Below, piece after piece: positions 55,770 to 64,000 of a stretch of DNA of 64,000 nucleotides. How positions within the stretch are numbered: position 1 is the first letter of the stretch; every line of letters starts with the position of its first letter. The notes beneath the pieces were generated by a model, which had not been told where the DNA came from, ran no database searches, and saw nothing but the letters and a program-made list of their open reading frames with translations. The stretch is from Methanoregula sp. PtaB.Bin085 (GTDB lineage Archaea; Halobacteriota; Methanomicrobia; Methanomicrobiales; Methanospirillaceae), in the NCBI RefSeq assembly GCF_002067035.1, contig NZ_MVQB01000060.1, forward strand, positions 39,499-103,498, written 5' to 3'. The position numbers and the translations under genes are program-made.

Positions 55770-56929
55770 TGGGCGAAATGAAGTATATTGTCATCCTTGG
55801 AGACGGCATGGCGGACGAGCCGCTCGCTGAACTGGGGGGGAAAACACCCCTCGAATATGCCGACACACCGAATCTCGATCGAATGGCTTCTGAAGGCGCC
55901 TGCGGTATGCTCCGGACCATCCCCGATGGATTCGAGGCCGGCAGCGACATCGCAAACATGGCAGTCCTCGGGTATGCCCCGGAAAAGTACTACACCGGGA
56001 GGGGTCCTCTCGAGGCGCTCAGCATGGGAATCGATCTCGCCCCTGACGATATCGCGTACCGGTGCAACCTCGTCACGATTGAAGAGAATACAATGGCCGA
56101 TTTCTCGGCCGGCCATATTACCAGCGGGGAGGGTGCCGGCCTCTTCGCATCGCTTCAGGAAGCTGTGCCCGGGGTTATGTTCAGGGCAGGTGTCAGCTAC
56201 CGCAACCTGCTCGTGGTCCATGGTGGAAAAGGTGCTGTCACTATACCTCCCCACGATATTGTCGGTCAGTCGGTTTCGCAATACCTTCCCACGGGGGAGG
56301 ATTCCGGGATCCTCCTCCGGTGCATGGAGGCCGGCCGACAGGTCTTCAGCCGGCACCCTGTTAACGCAGCCCGGATAAAAGAAGGAAAGCGCCCGGCAAC
56401 GGGGATATGGCCATGGAGCGGGGGGCGTAAGCCGGCATTCCCTCGGTTTGCCGAGAAGTACGGGAAGACCGGCGGGATTATCTCGGCCGTCGATCTTCTC
56501 AACGGGATTGCCCGCTGTGCAGGAATGGACGTGATCACCGTGCCGGGAGCAACCGGATATCTTGACACCGATTACGATGCAAAGGCACGGTACGCGCTCG
56601 AGGCGATCAAACGGCTGGACTTTGTGTATGTCCACATCGAGGCCCCGGATGAAGCAGGTCATCTCGGGAGCATTGAGGAAAAAGTGAAAGCCATTGAACA
56701 CGTCGACGGTGTCGTTGGTACTATTCGAGATACGTTTGACGGCGTACTTGCAGTGCTGCCCGATCACCCGACACCGATACGTGTCAGGACCCATACCCGT
56801 GATCCGGTTCCCTTTGTTGTCACAGGGAAGGGATCGGACGGGAGCGCTGCATTTTCAGAAGCGGCGGGAAGGTCCGGCGGACTTGGGATACGAAACGGAA
56901 CGGAATTTCTTGAATTCCTCTTCGCGTAA
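55769..56929 (+). CDS. apgM: Cofactor-independent phosphoglycerate mutase (archaeal type)
   Basis: 386 residues of the alkaline-phosphatase superfamily, interconverting 3- and 2-phosphoglycerate. Metal ligands: YIVILGDGMADEPL at the start with Asp, SDIANMAVLGYAPEKYYTGR with the catalytic Ser, and the C-terminal VHIEAPDEAGHLG and LPDHPTPIRVRTHTRDP. ATG 55769 overlaps the epimerase stop; ATG 55778 is an alternative. Confidence 0.94.
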   Translation: MGEMKYIVILGDGMADEPLAELGGKTPLEYADTPNLDRMASEGACGMLRTIPDGFEAGSDIANMAVLGYAPEKYYTGRGPLEALSMGIDLAPDDIAYRCNLVTIEENTMADFSAGHITSGEGAGLFASLQEAVPGVMFRAGVSYRNLLVVHGGKGAVTIPPHDIVGQSVSQYLPTGEDSGILLRCMEAGRQVFSRHPVNAARIKEGKRPATGIWPWSGGRKPAFPRFAEKYGKTGGIISAVDLLNGIARCAGMDVITVPGATGYLDTDYDAKARYALEAIKRLDFVYVHIEAPDEAGHLGSIEEKVKAIEHVDGVVGTIRDTFDGVLAVLPDHPTPIRVRTHTRDPVPFVVTGKGSDGSAAFSEAAGRSGGLGIRNGTEFLEFLFA

Positions 56930-57155
56930 CGAGAGGGTGGCATCAGTCCCCTGCTTCATCATGGATCAGTGGGGGTAACTTTCATCATCTGCCGTACCCT
57001 TACCGGCGTAATTATCTCTCTTGATACATCAATATGTTTCCATCATGGGTTTTTTAAAACATGATCTGATGCCGTGGTTTTCCCATAATGATGTGGATAT
57101 CGCCGGAAATTCATCAAAACAAATATTTAAATTGAGGGAACACCACTGCTGATTC

Positions 57156-57953
57156 ATGCAAAAAAGCACGGGAATCCTGTTTGTTTTCCTTTGTATTGCA
57201 TTCCTATTCGTGGCCGGATGCGCAAATAAGGAGACATCCAATGTAACACCACAAATTGTATACATTACCGTACTGGTTACACCGACACCCGTGCCTACAA
57301 CGATTCCCACAACGGCCACGGAAATAAAACCCCCCACCGCGAGCCCTGAGAAAATACTGGATGAAGAATTCATTGATTATGTCAATAGCAACAAGATTTT
57401 TGAGTCAATGGAATCGCTTGCATATGCAAATCCGGGTTCATATTCCATCAGTACGGGATACAACGCGGCCTCACGCGAGGAGGCTGAACGGTTGACTGCC
57501 ATTCTGGTCAAATCGAAAATGCCCGGAACCGAGAAGGTGAAGGCGTACCGGTCAGCGATGATGAATGCGCTCGCAATGATGGATGGCAGCACCGCAGGAT
57601 TCTCGCGGTACCGTGATGCCATGGAGACTGTAATCCTGACAAAAAACGCTGCATTTGCTGAATTGCATTCAACAGGATCAGGCGTTGTAAATGCAATAAA
57701 CCTGGCTGGTCGGGGAAATGATATTCGGTTGTTCAATACAACGGAATCAGGTTTGAAAATCTTCACGATGCACCATGACGGGGATCATAATTTTGCAATA
57801 ACCCTCAAAGATAGCGATGGGAGATATATCTCGCTGCTTGCCAACGAGATTGGTGAATACAACGGGAAAAAGTCGGAGAACCTGACAGCAGGAAATTATA
57901 CACTCGATATCACCGCTGACGGGGAATGGACAATCGGGATACGATCTGGCTGA
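57156..57953 (+). CDS. Predicted lipoprotein, unknown function
   Basis: 265 residues. A signal peptide with lipobox (LFVAGC, Cys about 22) and a Thr/Pro linker (VLVTPTPVPTTIPTTATE) precede an alpha-helical region (residues ~70-165) and a C-terminal beta domain ending in YTLDITADGEWTIGI, like a small pre-peptidase sandwich. The TATA-like aaatatttaaattg at 57122-57135 lies about 25 bases before the ATG, consistent with a leaderless transcript. The sequence is more AT-rich than its neighbours. Confidence 0.7.
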   Translation: MQKSTGILFVFLCIAFLFVAGCANKETSNVTPQIVYITVLVTPTPVPTTIPTTATEIKPPTASPEKILDEEFIDYVNSNKIFESMESLAYANPGSYSISTGYNAASREEAERLTAILVKSKMPGTEKVKAYRSAMMNALAMMDGSTAGFSRYRDAMETVILTKNAAFAELHSTGSGVVNAINLAGRGNDIRLFNTTESGLKIFTMHHDGDHNFAITLKDSDGRYISLLANEIGEYNGKKSENLTAGNYTLDITADGEWTIGIRSG

Positions 57954-58038
57954 CCGGTTCTCGTTTTTTTAATTGTGTTCAGAGCAGGTATACCCTGCGC
58001 CAATGCAGTTATTACCGATGCGGTAAACGTGTACTACA

Positions 58039-59163
58039 ATGAAAAAGAACCTGCTGATGTGGGACGAATCGCTCTTCCGTGACCCTGACGTGCTGGAGAT
58101 AGACTATGTTCCCGAGCAGTTCGAATACCGTGAAAACCAGATGCGTGAGCTTGCATTCCAGATCCGCCCCGGGCTCCGGGGGGGAAGGCCACTCAACACG
58201 GTCTGCAAAGGCCTCCCGGGTACGGGAAAGACCACCAGTATCAAAAAACTCTTTGCCGAGATCGAGGAAACGACAAAGAAGCTTGTCCCGGTCTACATCA
58301 ACTGCCAGATCGATAATACCAAGTTCGCTATCATCTCGCAGATTTACAAAAAGCTCTCAGGCCACCTCCCTCCGTCTTCCGGTACATCCTTCAAGCAGGT
58401 ATTTGATGCAGTAGCCCGCATCCTCATCAAGGATGATATTGTTCTCCTCGTGACGCTCGACGATGCAAATTATCTCCTGTACGAGAACGAGATCAACAAA
58501 GTGCTCTATACCCTGCTGCGCTCGCACGAGACATACGAGGGGACCAGGATCGGGGTTATTGTTATCATCAGCGACATGGACGTGGATCTCTCGAGGGCTG
58601 TCGATGCCCGCGTTGCTTCGGTTTTCCGCCCGACCGAGATCTACTTTGCCCCCTATACCGATGCAGAGATCCGCGAGATCATGAAAGCCCGCGTTACCCA
58701 GGGACTGTTCCCGGGCGTCCTTTCCGATGAACTCCTCGATCTCGTGGTCCGGCAGACTACCGGCAGCGGAGATCTCCGTGTTGGTATCGATCTTCTGAAA
58801 CGCGCAACACTTTCAGCGGAACGGGCAGCCCGGAGGAGCATCGAACGCGAAGATATCTGCGGCGCCTACGAAATATCGAAATACCTGCACCTGAACTATA
58901 CCGTAAAGACGCTGAAGGACGAGGAACGCCTTGTCCTCAAATCCCTTGCAGAACGAAGTGAACAATCGCACGAGATGAACGCGGGTGATGTATACAAGGA
59001 GATCAGGGAATCAAACGCCATCGGATATACCCGGTTTTATGAGATAGTAAAAAAGATGGATGCGATGCGCCTCATCAACCTGCAGTACCGCGAGGGAAAA
59101 GGAAGGACGCGGATCATCACCCTGAGGTATGAACCGCACAAGGTGCTCGAGTATCTCAGGTAA
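58039..59163 (+). CDS. orc1: Orc1/Cdc6-type replication initiator, variant Walker B
   Basis: 374 residues. AAA+ domain: Walker A KGLPGTGKTTS (~58-68), Walker B with LLVTLDDANYLLYENE, and GDLRVGIDLLKRA as the lid, followed by a C-terminal winged helix (KSLAERSEQSHEMNAGDVYK). The usual Walker B DE[LV]D is DDAN, so the catalytic Glu is replaced by Asp; similar variants occur in secondary Cdc6 paralogues. A near-palindrome GCAGGTATACCCTGC (57984-57998) lies about 40 bases before the ATG and could be an autoregulatory site. No origin-recognition box array is obvious nearby. Confidence 0.88.
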   Translation: MKKNLLMWDESLFRDPDVLEIDYVPEQFEYRENQMRELAFQIRPGLRGGRPLNTVCKGLPGTGKTTSIKKLFAEIEETTKKLVPVYINCQIDNTKFAIISQIYKKLSGHLPPSSGTSFKQVFDAVARILIKDDIVLLVTLDDANYLLYENEINKVLYTLLRSHETYEGTRIGVIVIISDMDVDLSRAVDARVASVFRPTEIYFAPYTDAEIREIMKARVTQGLFPGVLSDELLDLVVRQTTGSGDLRVGIDLLKRATLSAERAARRSIEREDICGAYEISKYLHLNYTVKTLKDEERLVLKSLAERSEQSHEMNAGDVYKEIRESNAIGYTRFYEIVKKMDAMRLINLQYREGKGRTRIITLRYEPHKVLEYLR

Positions 59164-59210
59164 CCTTATACTGAACCAACGTCGCAAATGTTTCAAAAAT
59201 ATTATCTATC

Positions 59211-59243
59211 AAAAACCCCTCTTTAATCATACAGGGGTTTTCT
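59211..59243 (+). promoter_or_regulatory. Stem-loop between orc1 and mch that covers the mch ribosome site
   Basis: aaaacccct (ending at 59220) pairs with aggggtttt (59233-59241), with a loop of about 12 bases; tctttc and then the mch ATG (59247) follow. The 3' arm AGGGG is the only Shine-Dalgarno candidate for mch, so the hairpin would hide it. The same hairpin with its T-rich 3' side could end orc1 transcription. Confidence 0.5.
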
Positions 59244-59246
59244 TTC

Positions 59247-60194
59247 ATGTTAAGTGTAAACGAACTGGCACTAGAGATTTTTGATAATCTGGCCGATCTG
59301 GCCGAGGAATTCAATTGCGCATACCATGAACTGGATAATGGTGCCCGCATCGTTGACTGCGGTGTGAGCACGCGGGGGGGGTATGCAGCAGGCAGGGCCT
59401 TCACCGAAATATGTATGGGAGGTCTTGGGGAAGTAAACTTCCGGATGGGGCAGATCAAGGAGTTCCCGATGCCCTTCATCGAGGTTGCAACGGATTTCCC
59501 GGCCGTTTCATGTCTCGGATCCCAGAAGGCCGGGTGGACGGTTAAGGTCGGAAACTATTTTGCCATGGGAAGCGGTCCCGCGCGGGCGCTCTCCCTCAAG
59601 CCAAAGCACACGTTCGAAGTCATCGAATACGATGATGATTTTGACTGCGCCGTTATCTGTCTCGAAAGCGACCACCTCCCGAACGCGGAGGTCATGACCA
59701 AGATCGCCGAGGAATGTCATGTCGATGTCGCCAATGTCTGTGCTGTTGTCGCACCGACTTCCTCCATTGTCGGTTCGGTCCAGGTTGCCGGGCGGTGTGT
59801 CGAGACGGCAATTTACAAACTGAATGAACTCGGTTTCGATACCAGAAAGGTCATCGCTGCGATGGGTACTGCACCGGTCCCGCCCGTCCGGGGTGCAAAG
59901 CTCGCAATGGGTGTAACCAACGACGCTACCATTTACCACGGCAGGATCAGCCTGACCCTGAAAGCACCCGAGATCAAGGATTATCTCGAGAAGATTCCGA
60001 GCAACAAGTCCAAAGGATATGGAAAGCCATTCAACGATATCTTCAAGGAAGCCGGCTACGACTTCTACAAGATCGATACTTCTCTGTTCTCGCCCGCAGA
60101 GGTCATTATCAACGAGTTAACATCAGGCGATGTTTATCATGTCGGAACCGTAAACACCGATGTGACCCTGAAATCGTTCGGACTCCTCAAATAG
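59247..60194 (+). CDS. mch: Methenyltetrahydromethanopterin cyclohydrolase
   Basis: 315 residues, full length for Mch, which interconverts 5-formyl- and methenyl-H4MPT in CO2 reduction to methane. Typical stretches are VNELALEIFDNLADLAEEFN at the start, ARIVDCGVSTRGGYAAGRAF, EVATDFPAVSCLGSQKAGW, and VAPTSSIVGSVQVAGRCVET. An upstream TATA-like region (aaaatattatctatc, about 59196-59210) lies about 40 bases before the ATG. It marks the organism as a methanogen or close relative. Confidence 0.98.
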   Translation: MLSVNELALEIFDNLADLAEEFNCAYHELDNGARIVDCGVSTRGGYAAGRAFTEICMGGLGEVNFRMGQIKEFPMPFIEVATDFPAVSCLGSQKAGWTVKVGNYFAMGSGPARALSLKPKHTFEVIEYDDDFDCAVICLESDHLPNAEVMTKIAEECHVDVANVCAVVAPTSSIVGSVQVAGRCVETAIYKLNELGFDTRKVIAAMGTAPVPPVRGAKLAMGVTNDATIYHGRISLTLKAPEIKDYLEKIPSNKSKGYGKPFNDIFKEAGYDFYKIDTSLFSPAEVIINELTSGDVYHVGTVNTDVTLKSFGLLK

Positions 60195-60355
60195 AACGGT
60201 ATATCAAAAATTGCTATCTTTTTTCGTACCAGTACCCCAGATGTATCCTCCCGTTTTCCCGGGGGTTTTTTGACAAAACCAGGTTCGGAAAATTCGATGT
60301 ACTTCGGGCATATTCATAAGGAAAACGGTCAGCAGAACATCGGGATCTGAAAAAA

Positions 60356-60994
60356 TTACTCCGACGCCTTCATTGACAGAATATACGGAACAACAACGAG
60401 CACAACGATGAGTATTCCCATGAACTGCAGGAAGAAGTACAGGATCTGTTCACGGGTATCATCATAGAACCTGAGATCGAAAGCATATGTTCTGTTCCAC
60501 CGGACCGTTGTGGTATTGTCCGGGTTTTTCGTGACATTCGCACCTGAACTGAGACCAGCAAGCAGCGGATTCTGCACATTAAATTCCTCGGGGATGGTCA
60601 CGTTCACATGATACGGCCTGGTAAATACAGCCTGCAGGTGGTTGTCCCGGAGAGGAGCGGTATACGATACAGTATAGTTCCCCTTTTCGAAGGTGATGGA
60701 ACCGGGCCTGCCCCATGGTGTGCTGGTGTTGAACGGGACCGGTGTTCCGTTTGCCGTGAGACGTATATCCCCTACCGTGAGAGGTACATTTTCACCCATG
60801 AAACCGACGTCGGTAAATTCATACCGGGCGGTATCGTTAATCTCAACGATTGCCTCGTACGCTGTCCCGTTTGAGAAGATAATGTAATCTGCCGACAGGG
60901 CTCCGGCAAAGGGAGCCATTATCAGCAGGATTACAAGTGCAGCGCAGAGATCAGCGAAGGAAGATCGGCGTCGATCTCCGTGGGGGGCTCGCAT
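60356..60994 (-). CDS. Exported single-anchor membrane protein, unknown
   Basis: 212 residues. A signal-like N-terminus (basic RAPHGDRRR then LCAALVILLIMAPFAGAL) and one C-terminal membrane helix (FLQFMGILIVVLVVVPYIL) frame a beta-rich extracellular region with TARYEFTDVGFMGENVPLTV and VTIPEEFNVQNPLLAG. The family is not firmly recognised. Its start overlaps the thrC end by 64 bases in another frame, a long overlap; a later start would lose the signal peptide. Confidence 0.65.
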   Translation of the reverse strand: MRAPHGDRRRSSFADLCAALVILLIMAPFAGALSADYIIFSNGTAYEAIVEINDTARYEFTDVGFMGENVPLTVGDIRLTANGTPVPFNTSTPWGRPGSITFEKGNYTVSYTAPLRDNHLQAVFTRPYHVNVTIPEEFNVQNPLLAGLSSGANVTKNPDNTTTVRWNRTYAFDLRFYDDTREQILYFFLQFMGILIVVLVVVPYILSMKASE

Positions 60995-62136
60995 TGTTTT
61001 ATCACCGTATCGGGATCCTTGAGGAGATGCCCGGTGACAATGCAGACAATCTTCTCGTCCCGGTCAATTGCACCCGTTTCCACAAGCTTGCGAATACCGG
61101 CAACCGATGCAGCTGATGCAGGTTCGACACCAATACCTTCCTTCCGGGCGAGATCCCTCTGCATCCTGAGAATCTCCTCGTCAGTTACAGATTCAGCTAT
61201 GCCACCGGTTTTTCGTATTGCCGTCAGGGCTTTCTCCGCATTCACCGGTGCACCAATCCGGATCGCTGTTGCCACAGTCTCTGGATTCTTCTCGGGTATA
61301 ACTTCTGCAAGGTTTTCCCTGATCGCTCTGACAACCGGGCTCGAGCCGGCTGCCTGGATGCCGGTCATCTTCGGCAGCCTGTCGATGAATCCAAGCTCCT
61401 CAAGTTCCATGAATCCCTTATGAACTGCTGAAATATTTCCAGCGTTCCCCACTGGCAGCACAAACCGATCCGGGACCTCCCCCAGCTGATCAAGTGCCTC
61501 GAACCCCATGGTCTTCTGGCCTTCCAGACGGAACGGATTGATGGAGTTGAGAAGGTACAGGCCGTGCGAGAGGCAGAGATCGTGGGTCATCTCGAGGGCA
61601 CGGTCGAAGTTACCGCGGATGGAAATGACCTTCGCACCATGCATCAGGGCCTGGGCCACCTTCCCGACCGCCACCTTCCCGGCCGGGAGCAGAACAACTG
61701 CCGGTATACCTGCCTTTGCTGCATACACCGCAAGGCTCGCGGAGGTATTTCCGGTGCTGGCGCAGGCCACACTCTTCTTTTTCAGCTGGAGGGCCATCGA
61801 AACCCCGACCGTCATACCCCGGTCCTTGAAGGAACCGGACGGGTTCATGCCCTCATGTTTTGCATACAGGTGCTTAAGACCCATCTCCTTGCCGAGACGT
61901 TCAAGGTGATAGAGGGGGGTGCCCCCTTCCTGCAGGGTAACCGGCGGGATGGTTACGGGCAGCAGTTCCCTGTAGCGCCATACAGAAATTGGCCGCTTGT
62001 TCCAGGTCGCCCTTTTTATAGTCAGGGTATCGAGCGGGTATTTCACCGCGAGGAGATGCCCGCACTTTTTGCACGTATAGATGACCTCGTCAGCCGGGAA
62101 GGTGGTACCGCAACTGACGCATTCAAGATGGTACAT
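60931..62136 (-). CDS. thrC: Threonine synthase
   Basis: 401 residues from ATG 62136, a PLP enzyme converting O-phosphohomoserine to threonine. An N-terminal zinc ribbon (CVSCGTTFPADEVIYTCKKC, residues ~5-24) is typical of archaeal ThrC. The PLP Lys is in MNPSGSFKDRGMT, the phosphate loop in LPVGNAGNISA, and STGNTSASLAVYAAKAG follows the Lys. A longer frame to 62163 begins with a less likely MYPEGQSIH. Confidence 0.95.
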   Translation of the reverse strand: MYHLECVSCGTTFPADEVIYTCKKCGHLLAVKYPLDTLTIKRATWNKRPISVWRYRELLPVTIPPVTLQEGGTPLYHLERLGKEMGLKHLYAKHEGMNPSGSFKDRGMTVGVSMALQLKKKSVACASTGNTSASLAVYAAKAGIPAVVLLPAGKVAVGKVAQALMHGAKVISIRGNFDRALEMTHDLCLSHGLYLLNSINPFRLEGQKTMGFEALDQLGEVPDRFVLPVGNAGNISAVHKGFMELEELGFIDRLPKMTGIQAAGSSPVVRAIRENLAEVIPEKNPETVATAIRIGAPVNAEKALTAIRKTGGIAESVTDEEILRMQRDLARKEGIGVEPASAASVAGIRKLVETGAIDRDEKIVCIVTGHLLKDPDTVIKQCEPPTEIDADLPSLISALHL

Positions 62137-62228
62137 GTGAATACTTTGGCCCTCCGGATACATATAGGCGTGCGGTTCCCTGTACAGCCCGAAGAACAGG
62201 CAGGCCGGGATATTTCCTGATCCATGGG

Positions 62229-63050
62229 TTATCGTGCGCTGGTGTCGCGTGAAAGCGATCGATAGAGCGTTTCTTTCCGGTCTTTTTCAACAGGAAACTG
62301 ACGGCGGGTCGAATCGACAACTGAAGGATCGACATCGATAAACAGCAGTTGTTCTGCATCGTTTGCTCTGGTGATAACAGAACCGCGAGGATCTGCGGCC
62401 ATGGATCCCCCGGTATACATATCAACAGGATTGGTCCCGGTTGTGTTCACGCCGACCACGTACATCTGGTTTTCGGCAGCACGTGCAGTGATAAAGAGTT
62501 CCCAGTGGTTCTGGCGTTGTGCCGGCCATGCCGCCACAACGAAAACCACGTGAGCACCACCCCGGGCATAGAGACGGAATAGTTCGGGGAAACGGAGATC
62601 GTAACAGATCGCCATCCCACAGCAAAGCGGCCCGAGAGTGAACAGACCGAGTTCGTTACCGGGATCATAGCCGGCCTCTTCATGTGCGGGACTGAAAAGG
62701 TGGATCTTTGAGTACATGGCAGAAATCCCGCCCTCCCGATCAATCACGATCGCAGTATTCCGGGGTTTTCCACTGCCCCCCTGCCGAAAGGATCCAAGGA
62801 TGCAGATCCGGTTCTGTCCTGCGAGTTCCCTGAGTCTGGAAACAATATTCCCTCTGATATCCTGAATATTCCGGCCGGATTCCGGATCCCACCCGGTTGC
62901 AAACTGTTCGGGAAAACAGATCAGGGATGCACCGGATGCAGCGGCATGCCTGATAAAAACGGCTGCCTTTTCAAGGGTCTTTTCCGGCTCTTCCCATACA
63001 CTGCTGATCTGTGCACAGCAGATCCTGACGGGGGCGGATGGCGGCTGCAT
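62229..63050 (-). CDS. Nitrilase-superfamily carbon-nitrogen hydrolase (omega-amidase-like)
   Basis: 273 residues from ATG 63050, which has GAGGA nine bases upstream; GTG 63074 would overlap the upstream gene by 14 bases. The Glu-Lys-Cys triad is clear: ICFPEQFATGW, SAMYSKIHLF and CGMAICYDLRFPELFRLYA. The sequence is most like the Nit2/YafV omega-amidases that hydrolyse alpha-ketoglutaramate, but the substrate is not certain. It follows a two-helix membrane protein and marC on the same strand. Confidence 0.88.
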   Translation of the reverse strand: MQPPSAPVRICCAQISSVWEEPEKTLEKAAVFIRHAAASGASLICFPEQFATGWDPESGRNIQDIRGNIVSRLRELAGQNRICILGSFRQGGSGKPRNTAIVIDREGGISAMYSKIHLFSPAHEEAGYDPGNELGLFTLGPLCCGMAICYDLRFPELFRLYARGGAHVVFVVAAWPAQRQNHWELFITARAAENQMYVVGVNTTGTNPVDMYTGGSMAADPRGSVITRANDAEQLLFIDVDPSVVDSTRRQFPVEKDRKETLYRSLSRDTSAR

Positions 63051-63060
63051 GAAAACATCC

Positions 63061-63255
63061 TCAGGATTGCTCACGGGGCATGCTGAAAATTATCAGGCCG
63101 GCACTCATGACAATCAGCATAGCACTTGTCAGGAGGAGGTACGGGGCGGATGCAATCCGGACCCCCAGAAGCATGACACCGATGATCGTGCCGGCAACCG
63201 TGATACTGCTCCCGATGAGCACAAGTCCGATGGACGTTAGATCCCAGTCCTGCAC
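63061..63255 (-). CDS. Small two-helix membrane protein
   Basis: 64 residues with two hydrophobic segments (SIGLVLIGSSITVAGTIIGV and YLLLTSAMLIVMSAGLII), separated by a short polar loop with an Arg. No family is recognised. It lies two bases after the marC stop and just before the nitrilase gene, so the three form an operon. Confidence 0.6.
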   Translation of the reverse strand: MQDWDLTSIGLVLIGSSITVAGTIIGVMLLGVRIASAPYLLLTSAMLIVMSAGLIIFSMPREQS

Positions 63256-63257
63256 AC

Positions 63258-63908
63258 TTACCCTCCCGCCAGCAGGGGAAATGCGGTCCTGACTCCTGTG
63301 AGGACGAACTGCACGGCAATGGCGATGAGCAGCATACCCATCAGACGGTTTATCGCCCGGTATTCCCGCTGGCCGATCTTTGACATGATATAGTCTGAAT
63401 TTTTCATCATATAATAGGTGATCACGATGGAGAGCACCACTGACAGCACAACAACCCCGACTGCCGGCAGCGCTATAGCCGTTGCCTCGTTCATGAGCAC
63501 GATAGTGGTGGTAATCGCCCCCGGTCCCGCGATCATGGGGATAGCAAGGGGCATTATCGCAATGTCTTCCATATCGCGGGACTCGTATTTTTCTGTTGCC
63601 GTCAGCTTGGTCCGCGAGGTTCTGGCATAGACCATCTCCATGCCGATTCCGAAGAGAAGGATTCCGCCGGCGATGCGGAACGCCTCAAGGCTGATACCAA
63701 GAAGCTGGAGGATCGCGGCTCCGAGTGCTGCGACAAAGAGGAGGATGAACAGGGCATACCTGCAGGCATCCCGTGCAATGAGTGTCCGGACCTCATGATC
63801 AAGACCGGTTGTGAGAGAGACATAGATCAGGGTTGCCCCGAGCGGATTGACAATAATCAGGACAGATGATAATGCCAGCAGGGCAAAACTGATGATATCT
63901 CCCGCCAT
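63258..63908 (-). CDS. MarC-family integral membrane protein
   Basis: 216 residues with six hydrophobic segments in the UPF0056/MarC pattern: ALSSVLIIVNPLGATLIYVS at the start, IAGGILLFGIGMEMVYAR, and DIAIMPLAIPMIAGPGAITT in the middle. The family has no settled transport function; an early link of MarC to multiple antibiotic resistance was later withdrawn. It heads a three-gene unit with the small membrane protein and the nitrilase. Confidence 0.9.
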   Translation of the reverse strand: MAGDIISFALLALSSVLIIVNPLGATLIYVSLTTGLDHEVRTLIARDACRYALFILLFVAALGAAILQLLGISLEAFRIAGGILLFGIGMEMVYARTSRTKLTATEKYESRDMEDIAIMPLAIPMIAGPGAITTTIVLMNEATAIALPAVGVVVLSVVLSIVITYYMMKNSDYIMSKIGQREYRAINRLMGMLLIAIAVQFVLTGVRTAFPLLAGG

Positions 63909-64000
63909 GAAGGATAGTGCGGCTGCAAAAAGTAATAGAGGTTATGGTCCACCCGAACATCTGCTGCGGCAGTTTTTCTCAATATCGTGGTTCCCGAAAC

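Noticed and set aside
57954..58038. A replication origin beside orc1
   Set aside because: One palindrome is seen, but no repeated origin-recognition boxes and no AT-rich unwinding region.

Overview
The window comes from a methanogenic archaeon, most likely of the Methanomicrobiales (Methanoregula-like). The evidence is methenyl-H4MPT cyclohydrolase (mch), a methanogenesis marker 12 homologue, archaeal EF-1alpha with S10, a four-gene pyruvate:ferredoxin oxidoreductase (porGDAB), archaeal cobamide genes (cobT, cobZ, cobS), a DUF3821-type surface protein, archaeosortase A and an Orc1/Cdc6 initiator. Genes are densely packed with many one- to four-base junctions. Several genes have a TATA box about 25 bases before the start codon, consistent with leaderless or short-leader archaeal transcripts.

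Layout. 1-1042: a Cas1 gene on the minus strand, cut by the window edge. 1082-5402: two PaaK-type aryl-CoA ligases with a double-ACT protein, convergent with a hexulose-phosphate synthase/RraA fusion. 5522-7555: IS1595-type transposase debris, a nitroreductase and a PGF-CTERM surface protein. 7652-10500: GMP synthase glutaminase subunit and the cobamide genes. 10501-11219: a G/C-run palindromic repeat region with no gene. 11220-15287: a small Cys protein, EF-1alpha, S10 and a GT39-like membrane protein. 15268-22359: mixed accessory genes including an MFS exporter, an ATPase, lipoproteins and an SRA-HNH nuclease. 22491-27129: a divergent shikimate-kinase-like protein, archaeosortase A, two related Cys-rich exported proteins and a frameshifted DUF2124 gene. 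27190-30235: an Fe-S-flavoprotein-like reductase, endonuclease IV, a miniature inverted-repeat element and a CAP-domain protein.

30265-37509 holds the most unusual block: six tightly coupled minus-strand genes for an NrdG-like radical SAM protein, a DUF1257/Ycf35 protein, a Ycf46-like AAA ATPase, a protein with about 15 WD40 repeats, an Hsp70/actin-fold protein and a 66-residue DUF2997 protein. Start and stop codons overlap or lie within a few bases through most of the block, so it reads as one operon. It is my main candidate for an undescribed system: an ATPase/chaperone/scaffold machine joined to a radical SAM enzyme.

37903-49187 is largely housekeeping: tRNA splicing endonuclease, TrpRS, PheRS alpha and beta, HisF, an AdoHcy/S-inosylhomocysteine hydrolase, Ogg, NifB, a membrane FKBP and tRNA-Val. 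49331-51015 holds a META lipoprotein and about 1.1 kb of non-coding sequence with GC-rich hairpins. 51016-63908 returns to core metabolism and replication: porGDAB, methanogenesis marker 12, an epimerase, ApgM, Orc1/Cdc6, Mch, threonine synthase, a nitrilase-family amidase and MarC. All calls come from reading translated frames and motifs by eye; no database search was run.
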